64,000 bases of DNA from JAGQVA01 sp033764335 (GTDB lineage: Bacteria; Bacteroidota; Bacteroidia; J057), in the NCBI GenBank assembly GCA_033764335.1, contig JANRJC010000001.1, positions 62,001 to 126,000 on the forward strand, read 5' to 3'. This document shows, one piece after another, positions 15,688-23,277 of this stretch (positions within the stretch are counted from its first letter, which is position 1; each line of letters starts with the position of its first letter). The notes under the pieces are model-generated. The model saw only the letters and a list, made by a program, of their open reading frames with translations, was not told where the DNA came from and did not search any database. A program made the position numbers and the translations under genes.

Positions 15688-16773
15688 ATGGACAAAAACT
15701 TCGCTATCCTTTACGTGGACGATGAGCCGCAGAATCTTATTTCTTTCCGGGCAACTTTCCGGAGAGAGTATAAAATTTTTACGGCTTCCAGCGGAGAGGA
15801 TGGGCTGGAGATGTTGCGGCAAAACGAAATTCACCTGATTATCACCGACGAGCGGATGCCGGGTATGACCGGGGTTCAGTTTCTCGAAAAAACCATTCCT
15901 CAATACCCCGAATGTGTTCGCATTGTACTGACCGGCTTTACCGACATGGAAGCCATTATTCGAGTGATCAACAACGGTAAAATTTTCCGCTATATCACCA
16001 AACCCTGGGACGAAAACGAGTTGCGAATGACCATTGAAAATGCCCGGCAACTCCACGAACTTCAACAAAACAACAAACGGCTTGTGCGCGAACTTCAGAC
16101 CAAAGTCGAAGAACAGGAGCGCACTTTGAAGCTATTTATGAAATATGTGCCGGAATCTGTTGTCGAAAAGGCACTCAGCAATACCACCGATTCTATTTTT
16201 GAAGGAGAACTGCGGGAAATCGCCGTGCTTTTCTGTGATATAAGAGGATTTACGACCATGAGTGAGGAATTGTCCCCGAAAGAAGTGGTGGCTTTTCTGA
16301 ATGATTATTACGCCATGATGTCCTCAGTGATCAAACGTTACGAGGGCACGGTCAACCAATTTGTCGGAGACGAAATATTTGCTGCTTTTGGGACACCGAT
16401 CGTTACTGCGCATTTTGAGCAGAGTGCAGTGTTTTGTGCCTTGGATATGATGAAAAAACTCGAAGAGTTAAACGCCCGTTACCGCGAAAAAATGGGCCGT
16501 GAGATCGAAATGGGGATCGGTATCAATAGCGGAGAAGTCGTCGCCGGAAACCTCGGATCCGAAGACAAAATTTCTTACTCCGTGACCGGCGATACAGTAA
16601 ATACCGGAAAACGCATTGAAACCCTTACCAAAGATGCGCCCAATACTATTTTAATTAGCGACCGGATCTACCGGAAAGTACATCACCTGATTGAAGCTTC
16701 CGCCTGGGACCCCATTGAAGTGAAAGGGAAACGGGAAAAAATCCAGGTTTATGAGGTAAAAAGTCGCCGGTAA
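15688..16773 (+). CDS. Response regulator with a class III nucleotide cyclase output domain
   Basis: 361 residues. The receiver (1-120) is closely similar to that of the preceding gene: YVDDEPQ, Asp54 (LIITDERMPG), ITKPWDENEL. A coiled coil (about 120-155) connects to a class III adenylate/guanylate cyclase domain. Metal Asp184 (FCDIRGF) and Asp228 (VGDEIFAAFG) are present, as are the transition-state Asn and Arg in GDTVNTGKRIE. The position that usually holds the base-selecting Lys before GD is Gln224 (NQFVGD), so ATP preference cannot be assumed. It is the last gene of the operon and would turn phosphorylation into a cyclic nucleotide signal. The paralogous receivers imply internal duplication. 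Confidence 0.88.
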   Translation: MDKNFAILYVDDEPQNLISFRATFRREYKIFTASSGEDGLEMLRQNEIHLIITDERMPGMTGVQFLEKTIPQYPECVRIVLTGFTDMEAIIRVINNGKIFRYITKPWDENELRMTIENARQLHELQQNNKRLVRELQTKVEEQERTLKLFMKYVPESVVEKALSNTTDSIFEGELREIAVLFCDIRGFTTMSEELSPKEVVAFLNDYYAMMSSVIKRYEGTVNQFVGDEIFAAFGTPIVTAHFEQSAVFCALDMMKKLEELNARYREKMGREIEMGIGINSGEVVAGNLGSEDKISYSVTGDTVNTGKRIETLTKDAPNTILISDRIYRKVHHLIEASAWDPIEVKGKREKIQVYEVKSRR

Positions 16774-17109
16774 CCGATTTCGCTACGTTGGAAATCGCAG
16801 GAAAACGCGCAAATCATTACAGAAAAGTGAAATAACCCTACGGAAGGGTGTATTTCTTACGTGTATTCGCAAATAGAAAACGTAGGGCATTCAGGAGAAA
16901 TTTTTGAAGATTTTGTACATATTTGATCCAAATAGCAGATGCACTAATGAAAAAATGTGCATTTTTTACAGAAATATTACATAAGGAATAGTTGCTATGC
17001 TTTTAATTGTAACTTAGTCCCATGTTTGGGAACCGATTGAGAGGGATAAGCTCTTGTTAAATTTCTACTTGCACTTATAATTCAGGAATTCTTAGGTAAT
17101 CAGAAAGTC
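16774..17109. other. Intergenic region with two hairpins
   Basis: 336 bases without a credible ORF. An imperfect hairpin at 16829-16856 (6 bp, one bulged G, 5 bp, loop acgga) is followed by an AT-rich region. A second hairpin with a T-run at 16939-16967 is listed separately. The remainder up to 17109 probably carries the promoter of the next gene; no clear TAnnTTTG box could be fixed. Confidence 0.5.
16939..16967 (+). terminator. Probable terminator of the signalling operon
   Basis: Stem atgcac (16939-16944) and gtgcat (16957-16962) with a 12-base loop, followed directly by six T. The short stem makes this moderate. It is the only T-tailed hairpin between the cyclase gene and the next gene. 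Confidence 0.45.
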
Positions 17110-17757
17110 ATGAAACATCTGTATCTGGTTATATCGCTCTTTATATGTCTTTCATCATTGAATGGCGTTGCGAGGGGGGTATCGCAAAAATCAAAAATCT
17201 ACATACCGGTCGCGGAAGGTTTTACCTATCTGAGTATCTCCTCTGAAGAGGAGGAAGTCGTAATCGGTTGGGGACTCGTGGAAATCGAAAACCCCGATTA
17301 TTTTATCGTCGAAAGGCAAATTGACGCTCAGCCTTTTGAAACCATTGGCGGGCTTAACTATCATACAAGCCGTCCCACCCGCGTTTTTTCTTTCTCCGAT
17401 ATAGCGCCTGTCCGCAATGCCCGGGTTACTTATCGTGTCAAAGTAGTCCGCGAAGATGGCAGCTTTTTCTACTCGGATAAAATATCGGTCTTTATGCCCG
17501 AAAATAAAGACTTTTTTACGCATCCCAGCATTCTCTCCGATGTCCTAAATCTGGAATATGCCCTTCCGGCTCTTACTCCTTATGAAATACGGCTGTTTGA
17601 CTTTTATGGAAATGTAAAGTTTTATCGGCTGGACAAACACCCCGCCGAACTGCATATCCAAGACCGAATCAGTGTTGGTAATCTCCCCGCAGGGCTGTAT
17701 ATTCTTCAGGTCATCCACGGAAATCAAATCCATACCCGCCGGGTGATCAAAGACTAA
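17110..17757 (+). CDS. Secreted protein with a T9SS C-terminal sorting domain
   Basis: 215 residues. Signal peptide MKHLYLVISLFICLSS is followed by a single FN3-like domain (about 35-135: EEEVVIGWGLVEIENPDYF, ARVTYRVKVVREDGSFFYSD). The last ~75 residues have the Por-secretion-tail pattern (YEIRLFDFYGNVKF, VGNLPAGLYILQVIHGN, final RRVIKD). It should be exported by the Sec pathway and then moved across the outer membrane by the type IX system. There is almost no cargo domain beyond the FN3-like part. It may be an adaptor or a remnant of a longer cargo. A strong terminator follows. Confidence 0.75.
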   Translation: MKHLYLVISLFICLSSLNGVARGVSQKSKIYIPVAEGFTYLSISSEEEEVVIGWGLVEIENPDYFIVERQIDAQPFETIGGLNYHTSRPTRVFSFSDIAPVRNARVTYRVKVVREDGSFFYSDKISVFMPENKDFFTHPSILSDVLNLEYALPALTPYEIRLFDFYGNVKFYRLDKHPAELHIQDRISVGNLPAGLYILQVIHGNQIHTRRVIKD

Positions 17758-17791
17758 TTCTTCTGGCAACTCTTTATCTACATACTAATGC

Positions 17792-17824
17792 AACCCCCTG
17801 GAAGATTATGTTTTCCGGGGGTTT
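17792..17824 (+). terminator. Rho-independent terminator between convergent genes
   Basis: aaccccctggaa (17792-17803) pairs with ttccgggggtt with one extra base, around a short loop, and is followed by tttt. It lies 35 bases after the T9SS-tail gene and just before the 3' end of the convergent gene, so it may serve both. Confidence 0.8.
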
Positions 17825-17832
17825 TGTCGCTT

Positions 17833-19188
17833 TTATCTTATCTCTTTTTCCTGCAATACCTTCCCCTCTGCATCCACCAGCCGCACAAAAAATACGGCGT
17901 CGGGACCGTCTCTGTGCTCAAAACGATAACTATATCTTTTGTCCCCCGGATTCAAATGGTGAATGTCAAAAAGCATTTTTTTGACTCTGCCTTCACGGTC
18001 ATAAATAATAAGTTTTACATTGTCCACAGCCTGTTCCTGACGGAAAGAAAAGATTCCCGAAACCTCTCTCAAAGGATAAACCTGCGGTTCGGCGGAATTT
18101 GGATCTATTTTTTCCGAAGCCAGGGTCTCGCCTTTCATCTTCACTTTGATGTAATAGTCTTTACCGGGAGGTAAATGTTTGCCCGCAATGTACGTTCCTC
18201 GATTAAATCCTTCCCGAATCGTTCGGTTTTCGACGATATAAAAATATAACTGATCTTCGCTGTCATAAACACCGACACTGGCTTCCCCGCTTTCTTTTAC
18301 CAGAAAAGTCATTACGGCCTGGGCATGAATTCTTTTGAGCGGAGCAATCGTATCATCCGCAAATACCTGTCGCTCCATAATAACCTCCGTTCCGTCGGTC
18401 AGGCGCAGGTACAGTTCGGCGCTGTCTCCCATCGTATGATTTACCCCGATCCGATATTGCATAAAACCTGGCTCAAAATGTTTTCCCTCAAAATACTGCC
18501 GCACGAGGTTTCCTTCTTTGTCGTAAACTGCCAGCCTGGCTTGATAGATATGCTTGCGAATCAAACCCTCCATACTCGTATTGATCGAAGTAATCCGATG
18601 CTCGCGGGGTTGGAGGTTAAATTGCGAAACGGGGATTCCCCATGCTTCACTTACTACGGAAACCACATCCCGTACCATAGCGGTGTCTGTCCCGTAAATA
18701 TCGGCGATCGGGTCGCGGTTGGCTACTGCCCAGATGGCTGACTGCGCGGTGCTGTTCTGGTAATTGCCTTTGGCTATTTTTTCTGCTAATTCTCGCAAAT
18801 ATCCCTCGGCCATTGTACCGATGTCAAAACGTTCGCCGGAAGAAGGGGACATGTTGTAAGACTGTGTACACATCGTAAATATATCAGTGGTTTTGCTGCC
18901 TCCCGGCTCCAACGCAACATATACCGGGGCAGTGGTAATAAGGTCCTGCACCGAAGAATCCTCACTGATAAACATCTGCCCAGGGGGTACCTCCACCGAA
19001 ATAACTCCGTTGGTTTCGTTTTTCAGTGCCAGTTTGATACATTGGCCTTGAAACCCCCCATTGCCTTTGACCATAATTTTTACCAGCCGCTGAGCCAATG
19101 CCTTCTCCAACGGAATTCGCTGTTGGGCGTTTAGCGAAAAAGAAAACAGACTCAGAACTACCATTAAACTAATTGGAGCATATTTCAT
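17833..19188 (-). CDS. Exported protein with three FlgD/Ig-like repeats
   Basis: 451 residues from ATG 19188 (the frame opens at 19245, but MKYAPISLMVVLSLFSFSLNA is a clean signal peptide with cleavage near LNAQ). The N-terminal 200 residues (GGFQGQCIKLALKNETNG, VALEPGGSKTTDIFTMCTQ) resemble a periplasmic beta-rich domain followed by an alpha-helical segment. After this come three similar modules each opening with VYD/IYD plus an acidic turn (VYDKEGNLVRQYF, VYDSEDQLYFYIV, IYDREGRVKKMLF) and ending in a strand like AELYLRLTDG or AVFFVRLVDAEG. They resemble FlgD-type Ig folds. I do not recognise the whole protein. Confidence 0.65.
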   Translation of the reverse strand: MKYAPISLMVVLSLFSFSLNAQQRIPLEKALAQRLVKIMVKGNGGFQGQCIKLALKNETNGVISVEVPPGQMFISEDSSVQDLITTAPVYVALEPGGSKTTDIFTMCTQSYNMSPSSGERFDIGTMAEGYLRELAEKIAKGNYQNSTAQSAIWAVANRDPIADIYGTDTAMVRDVVSVVSEAWGIPVSQFNLQPREHRITSINTSMEGLIRKHIYQARLAVYDKEGNLVRQYFEGKHFEPGFMQYRIGVNHTMGDSAELYLRLTDGTEVIMERQVFADDTIAPLKRIHAQAVMTFLVKESGEASVGVYDSEDQLYFYIVENRTIREGFNRGTYIAGKHLPPGKDYYIKVKMKGETLASEKIDPNSAEPQVYPLREVSGIFSFRQEQAVDNVKLIIYDREGRVKKMLFDIHHLNPGDKRYSYRFEHRDGPDAVFFVRLVDAEGKVLQEKEIR

Positions 19189-19272
19189 AAGAATGGAATT
19201 GGATTTGTTTGTTTTCGTAATGGATTTTTCGGAAAAAGGATACAATTTTTCTTCCTGATCCCGCAGATTATT

Positions 19273-20358
19273 TTATTGATTATGAAGGAAATCCATGATA
19301 GCCCAGCCAATTGTTTCCACACTTTCAGCCTGCGGAGTGCCCGCAAGTACAACCACGGCAAACTGATTTTCATAGTCGAATGCCATAAACCCCGCATGCG
19401 CGGCTTCGCCTGACCAAAAATAAAGAAGGCTCCCGTCTTTTTCGGAAATAAGCCATCCCGATCCTACGCTGTTTCCCGCTCCTAATTCAAACTGCGAAAC
19501 CCTTGTGAAGGCAAAAGCATCTGAAATAACCGAAAAGGGATTTAACTCTGCGGCCAGAAAACGGAGAAGGTCATCGGTAGTGCCGTACAGGGAGGCCGCC
19601 CCCCGATATTCGCCCCATTGGTAATGGATAAGGGGGTTTTGGGTGGTTGAACGAGCTTCCCCCAAACGGCCAAACTGCTGCGTGTTCATCCGATCCAAAT
19701 TTCGGGTATCGGACATGCCCAGCGGGCCGGTAATGCGTTCTTCCAAAAAATCAGACCAGTTTTGACCCGAAACTTCTTCAAGGGTATATCCCAAAATCCC
19801 CATACCGGCCCGGGAATAATGGTATCTCTCACCGGGAAGACCGGGTAGAGAAATTCCATTTAAAAACATTGGAAAGTCTGCCTGGCTGAAATCCTTGTAA
19901 ACCGTCGCCTGCTCCAGGGGAGAAAGGCGTAAATAGTCGGACGCTACTTCAAAAGGCAGGCCGGAGGTATGGGTAAGTATCTGACCGACTGTAATTTTTT
20001 CGCTCCCAAAATCAGGCGCAACAACCGGCAGATGCCGGTCAATACTGTCATTTAGTCGGACTTTTCCCTCCAGAATCAAATCGGCAATCAGTGTAGCTGT
20101 AAAAACCTGGGTCAGGTCCCCAAGTGCATAAAGCGTGGTGTCGGAAGGCCGAATTTTTTCCTCCGGAAAAGCATAACCATAATGAAAAGTCTGGCGGTTG
20201 CCATTAGCAAGGATTCCTACCGAAACCGAAGAAAGTGCCCCAAAATGGATATAGGGGCTAACGGATGAAACTACGGCCTCTTCTAAAGACTCCGGAGCCA
20301 CTGCCTCGGGACGGCAGGCAGAGAGGAAACACAGAAAAAGAAACAGGTAGTTTTTCAT
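19273..20358 (-). CDS. Lipoprotein of the class C beta-lactamase/serine hydrolase fold, active site lost
   Basis: 361 residues. The leader ends FLCFLSAC, a lipobox. The fold is clear from conserved non-catalytic motifs: LTHTSGLPFE (128-137), LPGERYHYS, MGILGYTLEEVSG, ITGPLGMSDT and an HAG near the C-terminus. The nucleophile motif, normally S-x-x-K in GSVTK, reads GDLTQ at 80-84, so Ser is Asp81 and Lys is Gln84. The second motif YSN reads YSR (181-183). The DNA (ggggacctgacccag on the coding strand) confirms this. It cannot use the family's acyl-serine chemistry. It is 2 bases from the upstream exported beta-rich gene. Confidence 0.82.
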   Translation of the reverse strand: MKNYLFLFLCFLSACRPEAVAPESLEEAVVSSVSPYIHFGALSSVSVGILANGNRQTFHYGYAFPEEKIRPSDTTLYALGDLTQVFTATLIADLILEGKVRLNDSIDRHLPVVAPDFGSEKITVGQILTHTSGLPFEVASDYLRLSPLEQATVYKDFSQADFPMFLNGISLPGLPGERYHYSRAGMGILGYTLEEVSGQNWSDFLEERITGPLGMSDTRNLDRMNTQQFGRLGEARSTTQNPLIHYQWGEYRGAASLYGTTDDLLRFLAAELNPFSVISDAFAFTRVSQFELGAGNSVGSGWLISEKDGSLLYFWSGEAAHAGFMAFDYENQFAVVVLAGTPQAESVETIGWAIMDFLHNQ

Positions 20359-20360
20359 AA

Positions 20361-20978
20361 TTACAAAAGTTCAAATAGCCATGTAGCCGAAATAAAAAAA
20401 GCCGATGTCCGAAAAATTGGCCCACGGTTTCCGTCGGGGTAGGCGGGAATATCTCCATAAAACCCCCAATCAGATCCCGCCAGTAAAACCCACTCGCTTC
20501 CGGAGGGCTGGCGGTGGGAAATACCCGTTTCCAGCGTGGCCGAAACGAAAAAAGGCGAGGTATAATCCGTAATCTTCACAGAAACATTATTTTCACGGTG
20601 AACAACCCTGGCCAGATACTCTCCGGTAGCTCCCGTGCGGAGAAAATAATACCAGCGCCCTTCTTTTTTTAATGATTTTTGCCATTGAATCAATAACGGT
20701 ATCCGGGCGAAAGTAAACTCATTTAACGACCCATAAACCGGCTGGCCTGCAAAAGAAACCTGCAAACCCACAGACAATCTCCAGTCAGGTTTGACCGGGA
20801 TGGTCATACGGGCACCCGCAGCCGGTCGGAAAGTACCCGAATTCAACCATTCAATACCGGGCGATTCATAAAAACGGTAGTAACGTGCCTGAACTTCCGG
20901 GCCGAGTAAAATCGTTTTCTGACTTTTTATTTGTCCATAAAGAAAAAACAGAATTAATAAGGAAAGAATATACTTCAT
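20361..20978 (-). CDS. Small outer-membrane beta-barrel-like protein
   Basis: 205 residues with a signal peptide (MKYILSLLILFFLYG, cleavage near IKSQ). The body alternates short amphipathic strands and turns (QARYYRFYESPG, WRLSVGLQVSFAGQPVY, IPLLIQWQKSLKKEGRWYYFLRTG, SPFFVSATLETG) and ends in FFISATWLFELL. The layout is that of PorT/OmpA-like barrel proteins found in this phylum, with no peptidoglycan-binding domain. The next gene begins 2 bases after its stop, so this barrel and the degenerate serine hydrolase lipoprotein are probably made together and could act as a pair in the outer membrane. Confidence 0.6.
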   Translation of the reverse strand: MKYILSLLILFFLYGQIKSQKTILLGPEVQARYYRFYESPGIEWLNSGTFRPAAGARMTIPVKPDWRLSVGLQVSFAGQPVYGSLNEFTFARIPLLIQWQKSLKKEGRWYYFLRTGATGEYLARVVHRENNVSVKITDYTSPFFVSATLETGISHRQPSGSEWVLLAGSDWGFYGDIPAYPDGNRGPIFRTSAFFISATWLFELL

Positions 20979-21057
20979 TGGAAAAAGATTTTCTTATAAA
21001 TTATACCCGGATCAGACTCCGGTTATTCAATAACGAAATCGTAAAATTCAGCATAAT

Positions 21058-21693
21058 ATGAAAAATAAGTTTATTCTCGGGATTACATGCGTGGTTATGC
21101 TTGTCGCTTGCGACTCTTTTTCTTCTGTTCAACAAAAACAGACCGATCCAACGGGTAAATGGGTGTCCTTGTTTAACGGTGAAAATCTTGGCGGATGGAA
21201 AATACACGGCACAGAAAAATGGTACGTGGAAAATGGCCTGCTTATCTGCGAAAGCGGGCCTGACAAAGGGTATGGTTACTTAGCTACTGCAAAAACCTAC
21301 AAAGACCACGAAATCGAACTCGAATTTAAGCAGGAGGCCAATGGAAACAGTGGGGTATTTTTCCGATCTTCCATCGAAGGAACCAAAATCAGTGGCTGGC
21401 AAGTGGAAGTGGCACCGCCCAATCACGATACTGGCGGCATTTATGAGTCGTATGGTCGAGGCTGGCTGGTGCAGATTCCTGACGCAAAAGAAAATATTCT
21501 GAAAATGGGCGAATGGAATAAAATGCGTATTCGTGTACAAGGCGATCACGTCATCACCTGGCTCAATGGAGAGGAAATGGCAAATATTTACGACGAAAAA
21601 ATAGGCCAAGCTATCGGTGCCATTGCCATCCAGATACACGATGGCGGCGGCATAAAAGTCAACTGGAGAAACCTCAGAGTGAGGGAGTTGTAG
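21058..21693 (+). CDS. DUF1080 (3-keto-disaccharide hydrolase-like) lipoprotein
   Basis: 211 residues. The lipobox is in CVVMLVAC. The rest is one concanavalin-like beta-sandwich of the DUF1080 family: WVSLFNGENLGGWKIHG, WYVENGLLICESG, YLATAKTYKDHEIELEFK, NSGVFFRSS, the conserved EVAPPNHDTGGIYESYGRG, WNKMRIRVQGDHVITWLNG and IAIQIHDGGGIKVNWRN. All family hallmarks are present, and the length fits a single domain. Members are predicted to cleave oxidised (3-keto) disaccharides; the reaction is assigned from family knowledge only. It is a single gene, not next to an oxidoreductase or other sugar gene. Confidence 0.88.
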   Translation: MKNKFILGITCVVMLVACDSFSSVQQKQTDPTGKWVSLFNGENLGGWKIHGTEKWYVENGLLICESGPDKGYGYLATAKTYKDHEIELEFKQEANGNSGVFFRSSIEGTKISGWQVEVAPPNHDTGGIYESYGRGWLVQIPDAKENILKMGEWNKMRIRVQGDHVITWLNGEEMANIYDEKIGQAIGAIAIQIHDGGGIKVNWRNLRVREL

Positions 21694-21717
21694 GATTTCG
21701 GTGACCGAAAGTGGCTG

Positions 21718-22332
21718 TTATAGGAGATTTTTCACGGCATCCGTAATATCAGATTTTACTTTTGCCCAGGTTACTCTTTTGTCAAATACGATCGGGTCAG
21801 CATACTGTTCTGCGTCTTCAAAGTAAATAAGACTTTTCACGATGTGGAAAACTTCATATTGTTTAAACTTTTCTTTGAAAAGTTGGAGCATCATTTCCAG
21901 CGGAAGTTGATTGATAAGAAAATAAATGTCATAAAAATCTTTTTTACTTCCTCTTTGCGTAACGGCTTTCAGTTTCATTGGTGCAATATCCCTGATTTCC
22001 AGCATTCGAATGCCATCTATATAAAGTGGCGGATATAAAACCGGATAGCCCATTTTGACAAAATCAACTTTTATATTTTGAATGTTTGTAATAATTATAC
22101 TATTACCCTCAGACTCAATTGTTACTTCAAATTCGGATAGAAGAGAATCTATGAGTTTATCTTTGTCAAAAGTATCCATCGTAAAAAGATCCAGATCAAC
22201 CGACAAACGATGCCCCATTTGTAAGGCAAGCGCAGTTCCTCCCACTAGGAAAAAAGGGTCAATTGCTGGAAATGCCATTAGTCTTTTCAATAAATCCAGT
22301 GTTCTGGGTTCGATTGTGCGAGTTTGTAACAT
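21718..22332 (-). CDS. AbiEii/AbiGii-type nucleotidyltransferase toxin
   Basis: 204 residues of the MenT/AbiEii nucleotidyltransferase family. Seen: FFLVGGTALALQMGHRLSVD with the following LDLF (GG plus the metal-binding Asp pair), a second acidic strand NIKVDFVKMG, and the conserved KLKAVTQRGSKKDFYDIYFL. Family members add nucleotides to RNA (tRNA in MenT) and stop growth, and can protect against phage. The upstream gene overlaps its 5' end by 46 bases, as is typical of a toxin-antitoxin pair. It stands alone between ordinary genes without mobile element signs. Confidence 0.85.
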   Translation of the reverse strand: MLQTRTIEPRTLDLLKRLMAFPAIDPFFLVGGTALALQMGHRLSVDLDLFTMDTFDKDKLIDSLLSEFEVTIESEGNSIIITNIQNIKVDFVKMGYPVLYPPLYIDGIRMLEIRDIAPMKLKAVTQRGSKKDFYDIYFLINQLPLEMMLQLFKEKFKQYEVFHIVKSLIYFEDAEQYADPIVFDKRVTWAKVKSDITDAVKNLL

Positions 22333-22577
22333 CGAAATTCGGTTATGGGTGAATCAAAGATAGTACTGCAAAAAAATAAAGTAACCTTATCGAGGTAACG
22401 AGTATTTAGCAGTGTGTTTTTGACAGTTTCTTTCCCATAATATTGGAGCAGGATACGAAATTCTTCAAAGTTTCCGCGGGTTGTGATTCGTTCAATCACA
22501 GATGCCCGGTGTTTTTCAAGGTCTATGTCTTCAACCTTAACATCCCAAAATAAAGCCGGTCGTAGGGGTATTTCCAT
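22287..22577 (-). CDS. DUF6922-like partner (putative antitoxin) of the AbiEii toxin
   Basis: 96 residues. The start (RPALFWDVKVEDIDLEKHRA) and the following VIERITTRGNFEEFRILLQYYG, with KNTLLNTRYLDK, match the small DUF6922-type proteins that stand before AbiEii genes in Bacteroidota. FWD near the start and a conserved Arg in the ERI helix are typical. The ORF overlaps the toxin start by 46 bases in another frame, so translation is coupled. By position it is the antitoxin. No DNA-binding motif is evident. Family assignment is from memory of the pattern and is moderate. Confidence 0.7.
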   Translation of the reverse strand: MEIPLRPALFWDVKVEDIDLEKHRASVIERITTRGNFEEFRILLQYYGKETVKNTLLNTRYLDKVTLFFCSTIFDSPITEFRCYKLAQSNPEHWIY

Positions 22578-22666
22578 TTAAATTTTTTAAATCACTAAAA
22601 TACGGAAAAACAATTGGGGCGACAATAACTATTTTGTATTTATTCCGGGCTTCCTGAGTCATAAAT

Positions 22667-23176
22667 TCAAGGAAAAGGCATAAACTCTCGTTCAAATCCC
22701 CGGCTGCGAAGCCAGTCTCGCAAGGCTACACCTGTACCTGCGGGCCAGGGCCGGACTTCTTCGATCGGCACTTCGCGAAAGTCCGTAAGCTCGGTAGTGT
22801 CAAGAACGATAGGGCCAGCTTCGGCGACTACATGATACACCAGCAGAATCTGGTTGCGCCGGAAAAAAGGATATGCTCCCACAAAACTTTCGATTTTGGC
22901 AGGGAGTCCCGTTTCTTCTTTTACCTCACGCAACACGGCATCTTCCGGTGTTTCGTCGGCTTCCAAAAAACCCGTAACAAGCGCAAACCACGCCTTCGGC
23001 CAGCCGATACTTTGTACGAGGATAAGTTTATCGTCGCGCTCCACAATAGCACATACTACCGGTACAGGGTTGTTCCAATGTACAAAACCGCAGGATTCAT
23101 CGGCACATGCAAGCCGGTCTTTACCGGCATGAAGAGCCGTCGTAAGCGGTTTGCCACAGGTAGGACAATATTTCAT
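22667..23176 (-). CDS. Nudix hydrolase with N-terminal zinc ribbon
   Basis: 169 residues. The first 30 hold a zinc ribbon (Cys4, Cys7, Cys24, Cys29: YCPTCGK and ACADESCGF), as in NudC. The Nudix box is intact: GFLEADETPEDAVLREVKEE followed by TGL. Nudix enzymes split nucleoside diphosphates joined to another group; a zinc-ribbon member acts on NADH or similar dinucleotides, but the NudC-specific SQPWPFP motif is not found, so the substrate is open. The compact length (169) means the NudC N-terminal domain is missing. It is a single gene, divergent from the next one. Confidence 0.85.
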   Translation of the reverse strand: MKYCPTCGKPLTTALHAGKDRLACADESCGFVHWNNPVPVVCAIVERDDKLILVQSIGWPKAWFALVTGFLEADETPEDAVLREVKEETGLPAKIESFVGAYPFFRRNQILLVYHVVAEAGPIVLDTTELTDFREVPIEEVRPWPAGTGVALRDWLRSRGFEREFMPFP

Positions 23177-23277
23177 AAGGAGGTTTATAGGTTTCTATGG
23201 GGTCAGACTTTTTTTCCACCAAAATATCAGCAATTTTTATAATTCTGTTTCATTTTCTTTGTTCTAATTCTTTGTCC

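Noticed and set aside
16829..16856. Hairpin near the end of the cyclase operon as main terminator
   Set aside because: It has a bulge, and the downstream arm has only a short T stretch. The hairpin at 16939-16967 with six T is a better candidate.
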